From Amycolatopsis pithecellobii (GTDB taxonomy: Bacteria; Actinomycetota; Actinomycetes; Mycobacteriales; Pseudonocardiaceae): DNA of 64,000 bases. This document shows, piece after piece, positions 1 to 7,532 of the stretch. The DNA lies in the NCBI RefSeq assembly GCF_009707865.1, contig NZ_WMBA01000046.1, positions 1-64,000 on the forward strand, in the 5' to 3' direction. The notes under the pieces are model-generated. The model searched no databases. It worked only from the letters and a program-made list of their open reading frames with translations, and was not told the origin of the DNA. Position 1 is the stretch's first letter, and the number at the start of each line of letters is the position of its first letter. The translations under genes and the position numbers were made by a program.

Positions 1-1
1 C

Positions 2-151
2 CCCGTAGAGAACGCCGTCCGGCCGCCGGTCCCCCTCGGACGACTCGGCGAACCCGACGACGTAGCACCCCTCGCCGCGTTCCTCGCCTCCGACGCCGCC
101 TCCTACATCACCGGCGCCGACTTCCTCATCGACGGCGGATTCACCCTCTAA
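2..151 (+). CDS. SDR family oxidoreductase, C-terminal fragment (5' end outside window)
   Basis: An open frame enters from the left edge and stops at 149-151. The translated end contains [20 protein letters not shown] followed by an ASYITG...DGG element, which is the standard C-terminal signature of classical short-chain dehydrogenases (substrate-loop exit and the final beta strand). The catalytic part lies outside the window, so the substrate cannot be judged. It ends 16 bases before the OsmC gene on the same strand, which suggests one transcript. Confidence 0.85.
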   Translation, partial: PVENAVRPPVPLGRLGEPDDVAPLAAFLASDAASYITGADFLIDGGFTL

Positions 152-167
152 CCCCGGAAAGGACACC

Positions 168-698
168 ATGACCGACACAGCCGAAACCACACCCGCCCCC
201 ACCACCAGCCATCACGGCCCCGGCGGCACCTACCGCATCGACATCGTCGGGCAACCACCGAACGCCTTCATCGAACGCCAGGCCACCATCCCCGAAGTCG
301 AACCCTTCATCATCGGTGTCCGCCCCTCCTACGAGGAGACCTACCAGGTCACCCCCGGCCAATTCACCCCCCGCGCCACGGCCACCGACGTGTTCATCTC
401 CGCCGTCGCCTCCTGCATGGTCGGCGCCTTCGCCCGCAGCATCGAAGCCCGCGGCATCGAAGTCCACGCCGGCCACGTCACCGCCACCATCGACTCCCAC
501 ATCGCCAAAGAACCCGGCGGCATCCGCTACGTCGACCGCATCCACCTCCAACTCCACACCCACTACAGCGCGGAGCACAAGGAAGCCCTCCAGCGTGCCT
601 TCCAGAACTTCGAACGACGCTGCTGGCTCTCCCAAACCCTCGTCGGCTCCCGCTGCGCCGTCACCTCCGAACTCGTCATCGGCGAACCCACCGAATAA
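168..698 (+). CDS. OsmC family protein
   Basis: A 176-residue OsmC-like protein. The family comprises thiol-dependent peroxidases acting on organic hydroperoxides and related proteins of unclear role. Cys83 in ASCMVGAF and Cys152 in RRCWLSQTL occupy the positions of the usual redox pair; an extra Cys163 follows closely. The N-terminal 20 residues are low complexity (TETTPAPTTS type) and probably disordered. The ATG is preceded by AAAGGA at good spacing. The upstream SDR end suggests co-transcription. The peroxide-reductase role is a family inference, not shown here. Confidence 0.85.
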   Translation: MTDTAETTPAPTTSHHGPGGTYRIDIVGQPPNAFIERQATIPEVEPFIIGVRPSYEETYQVTPGQFTPRATATDVFISAVASCMVGAFARSIEARGIEVHAGHVTATIDSHIAKEPGGIRYVDRIHLQLHTHYSAEHKEALQRAFQNFERRCWLSQTLVGSRCAVTSELVIGEPTE

Positions 699-754
699 CC
701 ACCGTCCGCCCGCACTGTGGTGCGGGCGGACGGACTCCACCTCCGCGCGGCAGG

Positions 755-1750
755 TCACGAACCACGCCCGGCGAGAGCGGAGGTGCCGGCCAAGCTGCCG
801 GCCCATTCGGTGACGGTGGCGACGTAGGTGGCCGGGTCGTAACCGTGCAGGGAGTGCGGCATTTCGGGAAATGGGCGGTAGGTGAAGGAGTTGCCAGTCG
901 CTTCGATCAGCTGCCGGACCCGCCCCACCTGCAGGTCGGTGAGCGCGCCGAGCACGTTCCCGGTGTCGGGGTCGACGTGGTGGAAGTGATGGGTGAACAG
1001 GACCGGCACCTTGACGTGGCGCAGCATGGTCTCGTGATCGCAGTTGATCGTGGCGCGCCCGGAGACGAACGCGTCACCCCACTCGGGGTCGTATTCCCGG
1101 AGATCCTGCGGCGGCGCGGCCGGAGCCCCGCCGGTGCCGGCCGGCGCCATCCGGCGCAGCGCGTCGAGCATCCAGCCGGGGATCTCCCGCCCCATGGCCT
1201 GTTGCATACCGGCGAAGTCCCCGATACTCCACTGTGGACCGAGCCACTTGTGCCACAGCCGGAACATCGGCCCGACGCCCTGCCGGATGGAGTGGCCGAC
1301 CGCGGGACCGGCCTGCGACGCGAACAGCGGGGCGTCCTCGTAGACGGCGGCGTGGACCTGGCCGGGTGCCGCGAAGGCGGACAACCAGGCCGCGATCACA
1401 CCGCCGGACGACAGCCCACAGACCACGACCGGCCGCTTGATGACCCGGTCGATGAAGCGCACCAGATCACCACCGAAGATGTCCACGCTGTAGCGCCCCG
1501 GCGTCCAGGTGGACCGGCCCTGCCCACGCAGGTCCACCGCATACACCTGATAGCGGTCGGCCAGCAGTCGCATGGCTTCCTCATAGCCCCACCACGACTC
1601 CGTCTGCGCCGGGATGAGCAGCATGGCCGGCAGTGCGGGATCACCGGCGACGGCGTAGTTCATCCGGATCTCGCCGAGGTCCACGATCTGTTCGGGATAG
1701 GTGTGCGGCACATAGATATCGGCGTGGTCAGCCGCCTCCAGGTACCTCAT
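755..1750 (-). CDS. Alpha/beta hydrolase
   Basis: An alpha/beta-fold hydrolase of about 331 residues. The nucleophile elbow GLSSGG puts Ser114 in the catalytic position, the strand before it is VVVCGLSS, and the catalytic His is in the EMPHSLHGYD segment near the C terminus. The DLRGQGRS motif near residue 73 is typical of the family. I chose the ATG at 1748-1750 over the longer frame because it overlaps the TGA of the upstream SDR gene as ATGA, implying translational coupling. Likely an esterase or C-C hydrolase acting with that SDR; the substrate is unknown. Confidence 0.8.
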   Translation of the reverse strand: MRYLEAADHADIYVPHTYPEQIVDLGEIRMNYAVAGDPALPAMLLIPAQTESWWGYEEAMRLLADRYQVYAVDLRGQGRSTWTPGRYSVDIFGGDLVRFIDRVIKRPVVVCGLSSGGVIAAWLSAFAAPGQVHAAVYEDAPLFASQAGPAVGHSIRQGVGPMFRLWHKWLGPQWSIGDFAGMQQAMGREIPGWMLDALRRMAPAGTGGAPAAPPQDLREYDPEWGDAFVSGRATINCDHETMLRHVKVPVLFTHHFHHVDPDTGNVLGALTDLQVGRVRQLIEATGNSFTYRPFPEMPHSLHGYDPATYVATVTEWAGSLAGTSALAGRGS

Positions 1751-2607
1751 CGGGCCACCGCCCCGACGAGTTCGGTCGTCGCTTTCCACAAATCGCCGGC
1801 CATGGCCGTGTCGAGACCGGCCTTGCCCTGCCGGCGAAGCGCCGGATAGCCCCGCAGGCCGCCCAGCCCATCGGGTCCGATGTAGGAGTTGCCGGGCACG
1901 TCCTGGGTGGCGGCGTAGAGCACCGACAGCGCGCCGAGCTCCGGGGCGTTGGTGAGGAACTTGAATCGGTTGATGACGTTCGACCGCGAATGAGCGGCCA
2001 GCGAGGTACGAGCGATACCCGGGCTGGCAAGCACCGAGCGAACCTCACTTCCAGTGGCGCTCAGCCGGCGCTGCAATTCCAGGGAGAACAGCACAACGGC
2101 AAGCTTCGAAGCCTCGTAAACGCTCATCCCGTTGTATTTGCGGGTGCGCCAGTCGAGGTCCTTCAGGTCGATCTTGCCTTGCCGGTGCAGTTGGCTGGTG
2201 ACGTGCACGACCCGATCGGTGACGTGCTCGAGCAGCAGGTTGGTCAGCAAGAACGGACCGGTGTAGTTCGTGGCCGTCTGCTGGTCCAGACCATCCACGG
2301 TGCGCGCGGCGGGGATGTCCATTACACCGGCATTGTTGATCAGGATGTCGAGATCCCTGGACCAGGAATCGGCGAACGCTCGCACCGACGACAAGTCCGC
2401 CACGTCGAGCGTCCGGATATCGAAGGCGCCCGGCAGGCTGACGACGGCGCGGCGGGCCTTGTCCGTGTCACGCACACCCAGCACGACATGGGCGCCGGCC
2501 CGCGCAAGCTCACGCGCCGTTATCAGGCCGAGGCCACGGCCGGCACCGGTGATCACCACCGTCCGCCCGTTCAGGTCCGGCAGATCGTTCGCTGTCCATT
2601 TGGTCAT
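1747..2607 (-). CDS. SDR family NAD(P)-dependent oxidoreductase
   Basis: A 286-residue classical/extended SDR. TGAGRGLG at residues 20-27 is the cofactor glycine motif, NNAGVMD follows, and YEASK holds the catalytic Tyr and Lys. Substrate-loop features resemble the retinol dehydrogenase/WW-oxidoreductase-like SDRs. The start MTKWTAND at 2607 gives the usual length; the longer frame upstream has no family similarity. It is the first gene of a two-gene unit (SDR then hydrolase, ATGA overlap) and is divergent from an MmyB-type XRE regulator, which probably controls it. Confidence 0.85.
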   Translation of the reverse strand: MTKWTANDLPDLNGRTVVITGAGRGLGLITARELARAGAHVVLGVRDTDKARRAVVSLPGAFDIRTLDVADLSSVRAFADSWSRDLDILINNAGVMDIPAARTVDGLDQQTATNYTGPFLLTNLLLEHVTDRVVHVTSQLHRQGKIDLKDLDWRTRKYNGMSVYEASKLAVVLFSLELQRRLSATGSEVRSVLASPGIARTSLAAHSRSNVINRFKFLTNAPELGALSVLYAATQDVPGNSYIGPDGLGGLRGYPALRRQGKAGLDTAMAGDLWKATTELVGAVAR

Positions 2608-2684
2608 GGGTCTTGACTCCGTTTGTGTGTGGTTCGAGGTCGTATTGACATTCAAGGGACCCCGTGAGGGCGGAGGAAGGACAC

Positions 2685-2717
2685 GCGCAACCACTGACTG
2701 ACAGGTCGTGGTTGCGC
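2685..2717. promoter_or_regulatory. Inverted repeat between the SDR and the XRE regulator
   Basis: Perfect 10-base arms GCGCAACCAC (2685-2694) and GTGGTTGCGC (2708-2717) are separated by 13 bases. It lies in the divergent intergenic region 13 bases before the regulator start, so an autoregulatory operator is the simplest reading. A hairpin in the 5' leader is the alternative. No experimental basis. Confidence 0.5.
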
Positions 2718-2730
2718 CAAGCCGGATGGG

Positions 2731-3606
2731 ATGAAGATGGTGACCATGGACCGGACCTTCGATCGCTCATCCCTGGGCGCCTTCCTGCGCGCTCGTCGTG
2801 CGGCGCTGCAACCGGAGGACGTCGGGCTGCGCAGAGGGCAGCGGCGGCGCGCGCCGGGCCTGCGGCGCGAGGAGGTCGCGGAACTGTGCACCATGTCCGC
2901 CGACTACTTCGCCCGGTTGGAACGGGGCGACGGGCCACAGCCGTCGGAGCAGATGGTCGCGGCCATCGCCCGCGGCCTGCGGCTGACCCCGGACGAACGA
3001 GACCACCTGTTCCTGCTGTCCGGCCACCGCACCGCTCGCCGCGAACTCCGCGCCCTGCACGTAAGCCCCGGGCTGATGCGCATCATGGACAGCCTGACCG
3101 GCTCCACCGCACAGGTCATGGGCCCGCTCGGCGAAACCCTGCTGCAGACACCGCCCGCGGTGGCACTGCTCGGCGACCAGACGCAATACACCGGCAACGC
3201 GCGCAGCGCACCGTATCGCTGGTTCACCGACCCGGCCGCCCGCGACCGATACCACCCCGACTATCACGACACCAACAGCCGGATCAACGTCGCGCTGCTA
3301 CGCGAAGCCGTGGCGCGCGACGGACCAGGCTCGCTCGCCGCGGGCCTCGTCGAAACCCTGCAACACACCAGCGACGAGTTCGCCCGGTTGTGGGAGCGCC
3401 ACGAGGTCGGCCTGCGGTGGAGCGACACGAAGCACTTCGTGCATCCCCAGATCGGGCGGCTCGACCTCTACTGCCAGCTCCTCCTCGAACCGGACCAAGG
3501 ACAATCGCTGCTGATCTTCACCGCAACCCCCGGCACGGAAAGCCACGAGAAACTCGCCCTGCTCACGGTCCTGGGCACCGACGAGTTCGCGATCCGCACC
3601 GAATGA
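2731..3606 (+). CDS. XRE/MmyB-like helix-turn-helix transcriptional regulator
   Basis: About 291 residues. The N-terminal XRE helix-turn-helix includes LGAFLRARRAALQPEDVGL and RREEVAELCTMSADYFARLE, and the LRREEVA...LERGD pattern is diagnostic of this actinobacterial subfamily. The C-terminal 190 residues match the MmyB ligand-binding (PAS-like) domain seen in regulators placed next to SDR genes. ATG candidates exist at 2731, 2737 and 2746 and no ribosome binding site clearly picks one. Divergent from the SDR-hydrolase pair; likely ligand-responsive control of it. Confidence 0.85.
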   Translation: MKMVTMDRTFDRSSLGAFLRARRAALQPEDVGLRRGQRRRAPGLRREEVAELCTMSADYFARLERGDGPQPSEQMVAAIARGLRLTPDERDHLFLLSGHRTARRELRALHVSPGLMRIMDSLTGSTAQVMGPLGETLLQTPPAVALLGDQTQYTGNARSAPYRWFTDPAARDRYHPDYHDTNSRINVALLREAVARDGPGSLAAGLVETLQHTSDEFARLWERHEVGLRWSDTKHFVHPQIGRLDLYCQLLLEPDQGQSLLIFTATPGTESHEKLALLTVLGTDEFAIRTE

Positions 3607-3637
3607 TGCCACGTGGTGAGCTCGAACGATCCGGCTG

Positions 3638-4363
3638 TCACGAGGGCGTCGTGGTCGGCTCGGTGGCTCGCTCATGCAGCCGTCGCCCGACGTCGACAAG
3701 GTAGCGATAGGTCTTCTCGAAGGGCTGGAAGACGGTGGTCCGCTTGGCGCGAACCTCCTCCTCGTCGGACCAGATCAACGGGCCACCCGCCGCGGCGGCC
3801 GTGAGCTGGACCCGGCACGCCCTGTCCAGCAACACCGCATGCATCACGGCCGTCGCCAGGTCCGGACCGACAGCCACGAGACCGTGGCGCACCATCAAAG
3901 CGGCCGGTGCGGACCCGAGCTCCGCGGCCAGTGCGTCGCCGAGTTCCGGTGTCCGGATCAGATCGCCGGTGAGGGTGAACCGGGGCAGGTTATCGGCGAA
4001 CAGCACCCCCTCGTGCGACAGCGGCCGCAGCGGCTGGTCCAGCGACGCGAACGCGGTGACAGAGGGCGTGTGGCAGTGCACAACGGCGTTGACGGCAGGC
4101 TGGGCGCGCATGATCTGGGTGTGGATGGGCACCTCGATGTGCACGTTCCCGGTACCACTGATGAGCTTGCCGTCCCAGGACACCTCGATCACCTTGCCGG
4201 CATCGATCTCCTCGAACGCCCACCCGCTCGACTTGGTCAGGACCCCGTCGCCGCTGGCCGCGCGCTGCGATGCGTGGCCCCAGATGAAGTCCGACAGGTC
4301 TCCAGCGGCCAGCGCCCAGTGGGCGCGCACCACGTCGTCGACTTCTCCGGTCGTGCTGACCAT
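3638..4363 (-). CDS. Class II aldolase/adducin family protein
   Basis: A 241-residue class II aldolase/adducin-fold protein, a zinc enzyme family that includes fuculose-phosphate aldolase and ribulose-5-phosphate epimerase. The zinc histidines are visible in VVHCHTPSV (HxH) and in LMVRHGLVAVG. KSSGWAFEEI and SGTGNVHIE fit the substrate phosphate/hydroxy-acid region. The start MVSTTGEVDD is preceded by GGAGGAG. It converges on the XRE gene and stands alone. Aldolase versus decarboxylase activity cannot be told from sequence. Confidence 0.8.
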   Translation of the reverse strand: MVSTTGEVDDVVRAHWALAAGDLSDFIWGHASQRAASGDGVLTKSSGWAFEEIDAGKVIEVSWDGKLISGTGNVHIEVPIHTQIMRAQPAVNAVVHCHTPSVTAFASLDQPLRPLSHEGVLFADNLPRFTLTGDLIRTPELGDALAAELGSAPAALMVRHGLVAVGPDLATAVMHAVLLDRACRVQLTAAAAGGPLIWSDEEEVRAKRTTVFQPFEKTYRYLVDVGRRLHERATEPTTTPS

Positions 4364-4482
4364 TTCTCCTCCTCGAGTGAGCCGTGGCAATGCCCTTGCC
4401 GTAGCCGATTCTGCTTGTCGACGCATGCGTGCTGGACCTCGGCTCGGGTGGCGGTATCGACGTGCCGCTCCGGCATGCCTGC

Positions 4483-4620
4483 TCAGCCTGCGCCGAGGGC
4501 AGCGAAGAACCTTTCGTGAGCGCCGGCTCGCTTGATCAGGTCGATGCGTGAATTGATGCCGAGTTTCTTGGTGCGACCGCGCTTCACCGCGCGTACGACG
4601 TCAACGCCGGTGAGCCAGCC
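4483..4620 (-). pseudogene. Remnant of a LuxR-type HTH regulator C terminus
   Basis: On the minus strand the open stretch ending at 4483 reads VVRAVKRGRTKKLGINSRIDLIKRAG in two overlapping pieces. The KLGINSRIDLI segment is the recognition-helix exit of LuxR/GerE domains (KLGVNSRIDLI in intact relatives). No N-terminal part or plausible start is found upstream. I read it as an isolated fragment of a lost regulator. The rest of 4364-4914 holds only the operator-like sites described separately. Confidence 0.35.
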
Positions 4621-4824
4621 GTGGTCGCTGCTGTCCGCATAAGCCAGCGCGCACGCGGCTCATCAGAAGCTGATATCGGCCGAGCCGCTAGGTATTCGTC
4701 GGGGCATCGGCGCTACTCAGGCGCGGCGCCTTGTCCAGATCATCGATCGCTCCGCCGCCGTGCAGGCGGCCACCATGTCGCGCGACTCGCCTGGCGGCTG
4801 TCACAGCGTGAAACCACGAGGCAA

Positions 4825-4838
4825 TAATGTCAACACTT
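4825..4838. promoter_or_regulatory. Half-conserved AAGTGTNNACACTT-type site (1 of 4)
   Basis: TAATGTCAACACTT keeps the right half and spacer of the palindrome found three more times up to 5556. About 80 bases upstream of the SnoaL-like gene. Confidence 0.35.
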
Positions 4839-4890
4839 TACGACAGCTGGATGACCCTTCGGTGCCGCGCTTACCGCGTACACTGCGGTC

Positions 4891-4904
4891 AAGTGTCAAC
4901 ACAA
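4891..4904. promoter_or_regulatory. AAGTGTNNACACTT-type palindrome (2 of 4)
   Basis: AAGTGTCAACACAA deviates from the palindrome only in the last two bases. It lies immediately before the AAGGAGG ribosome binding site of the SnoaL-like gene, where bound protein would block transcription. Confidence 0.45.
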
Positions 4905-4914
4905 GGAGGCAGTC

Positions 4915-5487
4915 ATGACGTCACACTTCCCTGCGTTCCTCGACGAACTGGAAGCGAGGACCCGGATCCACGACACCTTGCTGCGCTTCTGCCGGGGCAT
5001 CGACCGCAAGGACTGGGAGCTGCTGCTGTCCGCGTTCCACGACGACGCCGTCGACAACCACGGCTGGATCACCGGCAGCCCGCGACACGACCTGGTTCCC
5101 GGACTCCAGGCCCGGCACGAAACCGTCGAGCACTCCGCCCACATGTTGACCAACGTCGCCTGCACCTTCCTCTCGCCGACGGAAGCCAGGGTCGAGTCCT
5201 ACGTGACCGTCGCCCAGCGGGAACGCCCCGGCTCACAGGGACAGGTGCAGCGGACACAAGCCCTCGTGCGTTACGTCGACCTGTTCCAGCGCCGCGACGA
5301 CGGCGACTGGCTCATCGCCGACCGGACACTCGTATACGGCGACATGATCGTCACCTCCAGTGCCCCGCCATTCGACCTCCCCGCCGCCTTCACCGTGCAA
5401 CGGCGGGACGGAAACGACCCACTGGAGCAAGCAGAAGCAGCGCGGCCTCCGGCCAAGCTTCAACGACGACCAACGAGACAAGTGTAG
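4915..5487 (+). CDS. SnoaL-like / NTF2-fold protein
   Basis: 190 residues with an NTF2-like fold signature: FLDELEARTRIHDTLLRFCRGIDRKDW near the start, a HDDAVDNHG segment, and RRDDGDWLIADR as the final beta hairpin. These are typical of SnoaL_4 proteins and of ring-hydroxylating dioxygenase small subunits. The last 40 residues are basic and low complexity. ATG is preceded by an excellent AAGGAGG. No large subunit is adjacent, so a dehydratase/isomerase-like or accessory role is more likely than a dioxygenase subunit; the function is unknown. Confidence 0.7.
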   Translation: MTSHFPAFLDELEARTRIHDTLLRFCRGIDRKDWELLLSAFHDDAVDNHGWITGSPRHDLVPGLQARHETVEHSAHMLTNVACTFLSPTEARVESYVTVAQRERPGSQGQVQRTQALVRYVDLFQRRDDGDWLIADRTLVYGDMIVTSSAPPFDLPAAFTVQRRDGNDPLEQAEAARPPAKLQRRPTRQV

Positions 5488-5493
5488 ACACAT
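5480..5493. promoter_or_regulatory. AAGTGTNNACACTT-type palindrome (3 of 4)
   Basis: AAGTGTAGACACAT overlaps the 3' end of the SnoaL-like gene. Same spacing as the other copies. Confidence 0.4.
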
Positions 5494-5542
5494 AAGGACT
5501 TCGCCTCTATCGTTCACGGTGGCTGTCACACCCGACGCGACG

Positions 5543-5556
5543 AAGTGGCGACACTT
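5543..5556. promoter_or_regulatory. AAGTGTNNACACTT-type palindrome (4 of 4)
   Basis: AAGTGGCGACACTT has one mismatch to the full palindrome. It lies in the otherwise empty gap 5488-5745 between the SnoaL-like gene and the end of the O-demethylase operon. Confidence 0.45.
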
Positions 5557-5745
5557 GAGGGCTACCGAGACGCCATCCTTGAGCTGATGCGACCACCTGC
5601 TTCCGGGCACTCGCGCACCTGCAAGCCAAGCGCCCTGGGAGTCGCCCAGCTGAGGATCGATACCGGACACTCGCCGTGGCTGAGCAAACCGGCCGAGTTC
5701 GCCGTACTACTGATAGAGACGACGAAGACCCTCATCCCGACCTGT

Positions 5746-6591
5746 TCAGGCCAGCTCCGCCCCGTCCGCACTCGCCGCGATCCGACGCTGCCACCCGGCG
5801 GCGAGCGCGAGCTGGTTGAAGCTGAAGACGTGCAGTCCCTCGATTCCGGACGAGGTCACCGAGGTACCGTCGAAGATCCGTGCGAGCAATCGCTCGGGGC
5901 GGTAGGCACTGCCCCGGAACAGCTGTCCGAGCAGACCGTGCTGTTTGGTCAGATATCGCACCGAGGAGCCGACACCGATGCGCATTGAGAGCTCGATCAG
6001 CTTGCGCATCTGCACGGGCCCGGCCACCCCGATCCGGAGGGGCAGAGTCACGCCGGCGGCCCGGATCGACGAAATCCACCTGAGCAAAGCCGTTGCGTCG
6101 AAACAAAGCTGACTGACCATGTAGCCGGCGTATTTCTGTTTATGGAGCAAGTCCGCCAGCAGACGATCATCGGGAATTGCGGGATGTCCTTCGGGATAGC
6201 AGCCGACCCCGATACGGGAAATGCCGTGCGGCAGCCCGCTCATCGCCTCGAGCAGTTCGGCCGAGCCCGCATAGGTGCCGGCCGGCTCCGTGGCGTCACC
6301 GCCGATCACGAACAGTTCGGGTACGCCCGCGGCGCCGAGCCGGTCCAGGATCTCGCGCAGCATCGTCTCGTCGCGCACCTGACGAGCCGCGAGGTGAGGG
6401 ATGACCCGCCGGCCTGCCGCGGCAGCGATCTCGGTGAATAGCAGCGTGCGTTCGAGGCCGAACTTGGGCGAACAGGTGATGGTGATCGGCACTGCGGGCG
6501 GGGCCCCGAGCATTGCTTCCTCGCTGCCGAGCAGCGGGATGACTTCGATGTGGGCGGCCTGCACCAACTCGGCTACGGCATCGGTGATCAC
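5746..6591 (-). CDS. Methylenetetrahydrofolate reductase-like protein (one-carbon module)
   Basis: 281 residues of the MTHFR TIM-barrel family: TITCSPKFGLERTLLF, VIPHLAARQVRD, and ELFVIGGDATEPAG correspond to the folate/FAD-binding strands. Starts at GTG with GAGGAG upstream. It is the last gene of the operon containing two LigM-like O-demethylases and PurU. In that setting it would run in the oxidising direction, turning 5-methyl-THF made by demethylation into 5,10-methylene-THF. This parallels the metF gene beside ligM in Sphingobium (known precedent); direction is inferred. Confidence 0.8.
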   Translation of the reverse strand: MITDAVAELVQAAHIEVIPLLGSEEAMLGAPPAVPITITCSPKFGLERTLLFTEIAAAAGRRVIPHLAARQVRDETMLREILDRLGAAGVPELFVIGGDATEPAGTYAGSAELLEAMSGLPHGISRIGVGCYPEGHPAIPDDRLLADLLHKQKYAGYMVSQLCFDATALLRWISSIRAAGVTLPLRIGVAGPVQMRKLIELSMRIGVGSSVRYLTKQHGLLGQLFRGSAYRPERLLARIFDGTSVTSSGIEGLHVFSFNQLALAAGWQRRIAASADGAELA

Positions 6592-6609
6592 GGGCTTCTC
6601 CTCAGGATG

Positions 6610-7485
6610 TCACGTGAAAACAACGGTGCGGCGACCGTCGAGCAGCACGCGGTTCGTGATGTGCCAGAGCACAGCTCTGGCGAGGGCAAGGCATTCGGTG
6701 TCGCGGCCGCGCGCGGTGAACTGCGCGGCGGTCATCGAGTGGTCGACGCGGGCGACCTCCTGCTCGATGATCGGCCCCTCGTCGAGATCAGCGGTGACGT
6801 AATGCGCCGTGGCGCCGACGAGTTTCACGCCTCTGTCGTGGGCCTGGTGGTAGGGCCGCGAGCCCTTGAAGCTCGGCAGCATCGAGTGATGGATGTTGAT
6901 CGCGCGCCCCGTCAGCTGCTTGCACAGGTCGGCGGACAGGATCTGCATGTATCGCGCGAGCACGACGAGGTCCACGTCGAGCGTGTCGACCAGGTCCAGT
7001 AGGGCGGCCTCTGCCTCGGGCTTCGTGTCCGGCGACACCGGGATGTGATGGAACGGCACGTCGTAGTTGGCGGCCAGGTGGGCGAGGTCGGCGTGGTTGG
7101 ACACCACTGCGACCACGTCAACCGGCAGCGTGCCTGTGCTCGCGCGGAAGAGCAGGTCGTTGAGGCAGTGGCCGTATTTGCTGACCATGATCAGCACACG
7201 GGGCCGGTCAGCGGGATCGGTGAGCCGCCACGTCATCCCGAACTCGCCGGCGATATCGATGAAGTCACGGCGCAGCTGGTGCGGATCCAGTCCGGCCTCG
7301 GTGGCGGGTTCGAACTCGACTCGCATGAAGAATCGCCCGTTGCCTCGGTCGCCGAACTGCTTGCTTTCCACGACGTTGGCGCCGTGGTCGAAAAGGAATC
7401 CCGAGACGGTCCGGATAATGCCCGGCTGGTCGGCGCAGCTCAGCGTCAGCACGAGATCGGCCGCATGTGCGGCAGTGTCGTCCAT
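6610..7485 (-). CDS. purU: Formyltetrahydrofolate deformylase
   Basis: 291 residues. An N-terminal ACT domain (LVLTLSCADQPGIIRTVSGF) is followed by a formyltransferase-like hydrolase domain with INIHHSMLPSFKGSRPYHQA and VGATAHYVTADLDEGPII, the PurU hallmarks, including the catalytic Asn, His and Asp. It hydrolyses 10-formyl-THF to formate and THF. The true start is the ATG at 7483-7485; upstream codons are antisense to the demethylase gene. In this operon it would return free THF to the O-demethylases, replacing the formyl-THF ligase found in Sphingobium. Confidence 0.92.
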   Translation of the reverse strand: MDDTAAHAADLVLTLSCADQPGIIRTVSGFLFDHGANVVESKQFGDRGNGRFFMRVEFEPATEAGLDPHQLRRDFIDIAGEFGMTWRLTDPADRPRVLIMVSKYGHCLNDLLFRASTGTLPVDVVAVVSNHADLAHLAANYDVPFHHIPVSPDTKPEAEAALLDLVDTLDVDLVVLARYMQILSADLCKQLTGRAINIHHSMLPSFKGSRPYHQAHDRGVKLVGATAHYVTADLDEGPIIEQEVARVDHSMTAAQFTARGRDTECLALARAVLWHITNRVLLDGRRTVVFT

Positions 7486-7532
7486 TCGGTTTCTTCCTGC
7501 CCTCGCTTGTGGGTGCGGGAACGCTCGTTCGC

